From NCBI GenBank assembly GCA_023421875.1, contig JAEZSM010000115.1:1-16084 (forward strand): DNA of 16,084 bases, in the 5' to 3' direction. Under the pieces are notes generated by a model. That model saw only the letters and a program-made list of their open reading frames with translations, was not told the origin of the DNA and did no database searches. Shown piece after piece: positions 13,809 through 16,084 of the stretch; position 1 is the stretch's first letter; each line of letters starts with the position of its first letter. A program made the translations under genes and the position numbers. The stretch comes from Spirochaetota bacterium. GTDB taxonomy: Bacteria; Spirochaetota; Spirochaetia; Treponematales; Rectinemataceae.

Positions 13809-14791
13809 GTGGAAGCTCCTTTTAGGTTGCGGTACGGAATCCATACCTCGGTAATGCCCAGTACGGGCAAGCCAATCAATACTACGGCGCTGGTGGCCTG
13901 ATTCAGCAAGGCAGCGACCAGCGCCAGGGGCAGAAGGCGCCGCAAGAGCGCCGGAACCCCCGACTTGTGCAGCAGGAAGGAAAGCACCCCAATGCCCTGC
14001 AATCCATAGATCGACGCAGCGCAGAGCGCCAAGTTCCAGGCCAGAAGCCTGAGGATGCCCTCGGCCTTGAGGGCGAGTACCCCGAATAGAAGGACCCAGA
14101 GCAAGAGGCTCGGCCAGAGTGCCGCGTTCGGCACCTTGACCGCCGCTAGGCGAGGTACTTCTTTTTCTGGCGCGGTGCCGGCCAAGGCTGCCCTGCTGCT
14201 TTTCGAGGCGAGCAGGCTTCCCAGCCACCAGCTGCCGGTAAGGATCCAGAGAATGAAGGCGCTGAATCCTGCGCCGATAATGCCCACAGCCCGCTCCACC
14301 AGTTCGGCGGCAAGCTTGGGCTCATTCACCGCCAGGCCGCTCGTGTCGATGGTCTCTTCGACATAGGCAGTAAGTTGGCCGATAAAGGCCGCATCGTTGC
14401 CCATGCGAAGCACGAAGGGCAGCGCGGTTAGTGACAGGACAAGCAAGGCAAGTGAAATGCGGACTATCCTGGACAGTTTAGGCTTTTCAGCGTTTATCCA
14501 GTACAGGGCAGCCAGCAGTAAAAGCGGCGGCAGAGCACCGGAAACCAGGGACAGGAAATCGAAAAACCTGAGCTGGATCATCCGCACCGCTGTGCCGACG
14601 ACAATGACCACAAAGGCTGCCAGCGAGGATACTAATCCCGCCCGCATGCCCCTGCCCGCAAAGCTCTGCTGCACCGGAACGAGAAATACAAAGGAGAGGA
14701 TATACGAGAGATAGAGAAAGCCTGACAAGATCCCCGCCGTAGCATCGGCGAAGAATATCCTCTTCTTCAAAAGCCGTTCCTGCTCATCCAC
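13805..14791 (-). CDS. Multi-pass membrane protein, DUF2232/YybS-like
   Basis: A 328-residue hydrophobic protein with about eight membrane segments, near residues 15-40, 50-68, 74-98, 106-126, 168-190, 222-240, 245-270 and 283-310. The C-terminal part (GLQGIGVLSFLLHKSGVP, then a helix ending LPVLGITEVWIPYRNLKG) resembles the DUF2232 (YybS) family. That family is also found next to rplI in other bacteria. The function is unknown, and membrane location is inferred. The start is GTG 14791, with AAGGCGG about 8-10 nt upstream and 19 nt after the rpsR stop; an ATG nearby is out of frame. The TGA stop overlaps the rplI ATG. Its position between S18 and L9 suggests a role linked to growth, but nothing in the sequence proves that. 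Confidence 0.82.
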   Translation of the reverse strand: MDEQERLLKKRIFFADATAGILSGFLYLSYILSFVFLVPVQQSFAGRGMRAGLVSSLAAFVVIVVGTAVRMIQLRFFDFLSLVSGALPPLLLLAALYWINAEKPKLSRIVRISLALLVLSLTALPFVLRMGNDAAFIGQLTAYVEETIDTSGLAVNEPKLAAELVERAVGIIGAGFSAFILWILTGSWWLGSLLASKSSRAALAGTAPEKEVPRLAAVKVPNAALWPSLLLWVLLFGVLALKAEGILRLLAWNLALCAASIYGLQGIGVLSFLLHKSGVPALLRRLLPLALVAALLNQATSAVVLIGLPVLGITEVWIPYRNLKGAST

Positions 14792-14810
14792 CTGTGCAGC
14801 CGCCTTAGAA

Positions 14811-15128
14811 TTATTTTACGACGTAAGGCAGAAGCGCCAGAGAGCGCGCCCGCTTGATATTGACCGCCAGTGCGCGCTGATGCTTGGAACAGGTGCCGGT
14901 GATGCGCCGGGGCAGGATCTTGCCGCGCTCGGTGGTATAGCGCCTGAGCGTGTCAGAATCCTTGTAGTCGATGTGGGCTTTCTGGGTGCAGAACTTGCAG
15001 ACCTTCTTCTTGAAAAAACCCTTGCCCTTGCGAGGACCGCCGCGATCGTCCTGATCCCTGCGGCCGTCGCCCTGATCCATCTCGGACCTGCTCGAGCGTC
15101 CCTCGTTCATATCTTTCATGTCAGCCAT
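14811..15128 (-). CDS. rpsR: 30S ribosomal protein S18
   Basis: S18 binds 16S rRNA as a pair with S6 in the small-subunit platform. It has 105 residues. The core starts near residue 40 (KKKVCKFCTQKAHIDYKD), with ERGKILPRRITGTCSKHQR at 68-86. Cys 44, Cys 47, Cys 80 and His 83 make it the zinc-binding (C+) form. The first 38 or so residues are a charged, Arg/Asp/Gly-rich extension absent from short S18 proteins. ATG 15128 is supported by AGGAG 7 nt upstream, so the extension is real. It lies 30 nt after ssb. Confidence 0.96.
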   Translation of the reverse strand: MADMKDMNEGRSSRSEMDQGDGRRDQDDRGGPRKGKGFFKKKVCKFCTQKAHIDYKDSDTLRRYTTERGKILPRRITGTCSKHQRALAVNIKRARSLALLPYVVK

Positions 15129-15158
15129 GAGATTTCTCCTTGTATAGGTTCAAAAGCG

Positions 15159-15626
15159 TCAAAACGGAATATCGTCGTCGAAGGTGTCGATCGGCGATCC
15201 GTTTTGGGCTGGGGCTCCGCCGGCCGGTCGCTGACCGGGGGAGGAGTCCTGGGCTCCGTAACTCTGGCCTCGGGTCGAAGCGCCGCCCTGCTGATTGCCG
15301 GAAGCGCTCCCCATGAGCCGTACGTTATTTGCGTTGACGATAACCTTACTGCGGGGCTGCCCGTCCTGTTCCCAGCGGTCCTGGCGCAGCTCGCCTTCGA
15401 TGGCGACCTGCTGTCCCTTGGTCAGGTAGCGATTAACCGCCTCGGCGCCCTTTCCCCAAAAATCGATGTCGAAAAAGCTGGTTTCATCGACCCATTGATC
15501 GTCCTGCTTCCTCGAGCGGTTTACGGCAAGGGAAAATCTCGCAATGGCCGTTCCCGATTTCGTGTATTTGAGCTCAGCGTCCCGGGTGAGTCTTCCCACC
15601 AGGACGACGACGTTTATATCGCGCAT
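15159..15626 (-). CDS. ssb: Single-stranded DNA-binding protein
   Basis: SSB coats single-stranded DNA during replication and repair and recruits partners through its tail. It has 155 residues. The OB-fold occupies about 1-107 (MRDINVVVLVGRLTRDAELKY; FFDIDFWGKGAEAVNRYL; QVAIEGELRQDRWEQDG). It is followed by a Gly/Gln/Ser-rich linker and the conserved acidic tip DDDIPF at the C-terminus. ATG 15626 has GGGGG about 7-8 nt upstream. The location between rpsF and rpsR is the common bacterial arrangement. DnaB, another fork protein, is encoded just downstream. Confidence 0.97.
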   Translation of the reverse strand: MRDINVVVLVGRLTRDAELKYTKSGTAIARFSLAVNRSRKQDDQWVDETSFFDIDFWGKGAEAVNRYLTKGQQVAIEGELRQDRWEQDGQPRSKVIVNANNVRLMGSASGNQQGGASTRGQSYGAQDSSPGQRPAGGAPAQNGSPIDTFDDDIPF

Positions 15627-15645
15627 CTGGACACCCCCTTCGTGT

Positions 15646-15927
15646 TTAGGCTTCAGCCTTCACCACAAGATACTTGAGAATGCTTGTGTTGAGCTTGAAC
15701 GCTCTTTCCAGGGGGGTAACGTTCTGAGCGTCCAGGGAAAACTTATACAGAATATAGTGTCCCCGTTCCCGCTTTTTAACCGGATAGGCCAGCGGACGGT
15801 CACCCATATCCTCATCCTTGACATCGGCGGCGGCAAACTGCGCCAGGTCCGCCATCACTGCTTCCTTGCCCTTGTGGAAGGCATCTTCCTCGGAAGGCAA
15901 GACCACGACTAACTCGTATTGTCTCAT
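15646..15927 (-). CDS. rpsF: 30S ribosomal protein S6
   Basis: S6 pairs with S18 in the 30S platform. It has 93 residues, normal for the family. MRQYELVVVLPSEE opens the fold. DRPLAYPVKKRERGHYILYKF is the conserved central strand region, and LERAFKLNTSILKYLVVK closes it. GGAGGAAAG lies just before ATG 15927. It is the first gene of the rpsF-ssb-rpsR-DUF2232-like-rplI operon, behind a leader of about 85 nt with two hairpins that may allow S6:S18 feedback control. Confidence 0.96.
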   Translation of the reverse strand: MRQYELVVVLPSEEDAFHKGKEAVMADLAQFAAADVKDEDMGDRPLAYPVKKRERGHYILYKFSLDAQNVTPLERAFKLNTSILKYLVVKAEA

Positions 15928-15948
15928 TCTTTCCTCCTCGTGGACCTA

Positions 15949-15966
15949 GTCCCCCATACGGGGGAC
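15949..15966 (-). promoter_or_regulatory. Proximal hairpin in the rpsF leader
   Basis: GTCCCCC and GGGGGAC form a perfect 7-bp stem with a 4-nt loop, about 10 nt upstream of the rpsF ribosome site. No T tract follows, so it does not look like a terminator. Confidence 0.55.
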
Positions 15967-15971
15967 GATTG

Positions 15972-16005
15972 ATTCGGAGCGGTTCCGCGGGGAGCCGATC
16001 CGAAT
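15972..16005 (-). promoter_or_regulatory. Distal hairpin in the rpsF leader, candidate S6:S18 binding site
   Basis: Minus strand: ATTCGGA pairs with TCCGAAT (7 bp). After a T-C mismatch, CGG pairs with CCG; after a C-A mismatch, TCC pairs with GGA under loop CCGC. The CCG on the 3' side recalls the S6:S18 autoregulatory motif known from rpsF leaders. The match is by eye only. Confidence 0.45.
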
Positions 16006-16019
16006 AAAGAGGGAGCGTT

Positions 16020-16049
16020 CTTATATCACGGGAAAGCCTTTTTATGCAA
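16020..16049 (-). promoter_or_regulatory. Extended -10 promoter for the rpsF operon
   Basis: Minus strand: TTGCAT (16044-16049), an 18-bp spacer, then TATAAG (16020-16025) preceded by TGA (16026-16028), which makes an extended -10. The predicted start is near 16013, giving a leader of about 85 nt. Confidence 0.6.
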
Positions 16050-16054
16050 TACTT

Positions 16055-16084
16055 GCAATTAAGGCCGGGATTTCCCATAATTGC
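16055..16084. repeat. Inverted repeat upstream of the rpsF promoter
   Basis: GCAATTA (16055-16061) and TAATTGC (16078-16084) flank a second inverted repeat, GGGA-TT-TCCC (16067-16076). The element reaches the window edge and lies 5 bp upstream of the -35 box. It could be an operator or the terminator of a gene outside the window. Confidence 0.4.

Noticed and set aside
13809..14228. Upstream extension of the rplI frame
   Set aside because: It overlaps the DUF2232-like gene in another frame; L9 begins at MKVIL with AAAGGAG in front.
1..16084. CRISPR array, insertion sequence, phage, defence or biosynthetic system
   Set aside because: No spaced direct repeats, transposase, integrase, nuclease or synthase genes were seen; nearly all of the window is recognised housekeeping genes.

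Overview
The window is a block of bacterial housekeeping genes. It probably comes from a spirochaete of the Treponema/Spirochaeta lineage with a G+C content above 50%. The evidence is the gene order rpsB-tsf-frr-uppS-cdsA-dxr-rseP, the nearby rpsF-ssb-rpsR-(membrane protein)-rplI / dnaB block, an acidic C-terminal tail on ribosomal protein S2, N- and C-terminal extensions on S18 and L9, and a divergent GHMP kinase annotated here as galactokinase-like. This assignment is inference from gene order and protein character; no database search was run.

Left part (1-4310), nearly all on the minus strand. Reading leftward from tRNA-Arg(CCG) there is a small unrecognised basic protein, a GHMP/galactokinase-like kinase and the nucleotidase SurE. 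Next come a tRNA-Thr(TGT)/tRNA-Tyr(GTA) pair whose promoter overlaps the end of surE, and an intrinsic terminator. Last are a Cys-rich YkgJ-type protein and the start of mltG, which runs off the window edge and begins with TTG. These genes cover nucleotide and sugar phosphate metabolism, tRNA supply and peptidoglycan strand termination.

Centre (4311-11649), all on the plus strand. maf (nucleotide pyrophosphatase) is followed by a tight seven-gene run. rpsB, tsf and frr serve translation (S2, EF-Ts, ribosome recycling). uppS, cdsA, dxr and rseP serve the envelope (undecaprenyl diphosphate, CDP-diacylglycerol, the MEP isoprenoid pathway, and intramembrane proteolysis). Several junctions touch or overlap (uppS/cdsA TAAATG, dxr/rseP 7-bp overlap). 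Hairpins lie just upstream of rpsB and between tsf and frr.

Right part (11716-16084), all on the minus strand and convergent with rseP. rpsF-ssb-rpsR-DUF2232-like-rplI forms an operon that starts from an extended -10 promoter with a long structured leader and ends at a large intrinsic terminator. dnaB lies beyond that terminator with its own perfect TATAAT -10 box. This cluster supplies ribosome parts (S6, S18, L9) and replication proteins (SSB, DnaB).

I saw no CRISPR array, insertion sequence, phage module, toxin-antitoxin pair or obvious novel system. The points worth a second look are the kinase with altered sugar and catalytic residues, the lipobox-like N-terminus of MltG, the terminator placed almost on top of the ykgJ start, the rpsF leader that may be an S6:S18 autoregulatory site, and a small orphan protein in a locally AT-rich patch beside tRNA-Arg.
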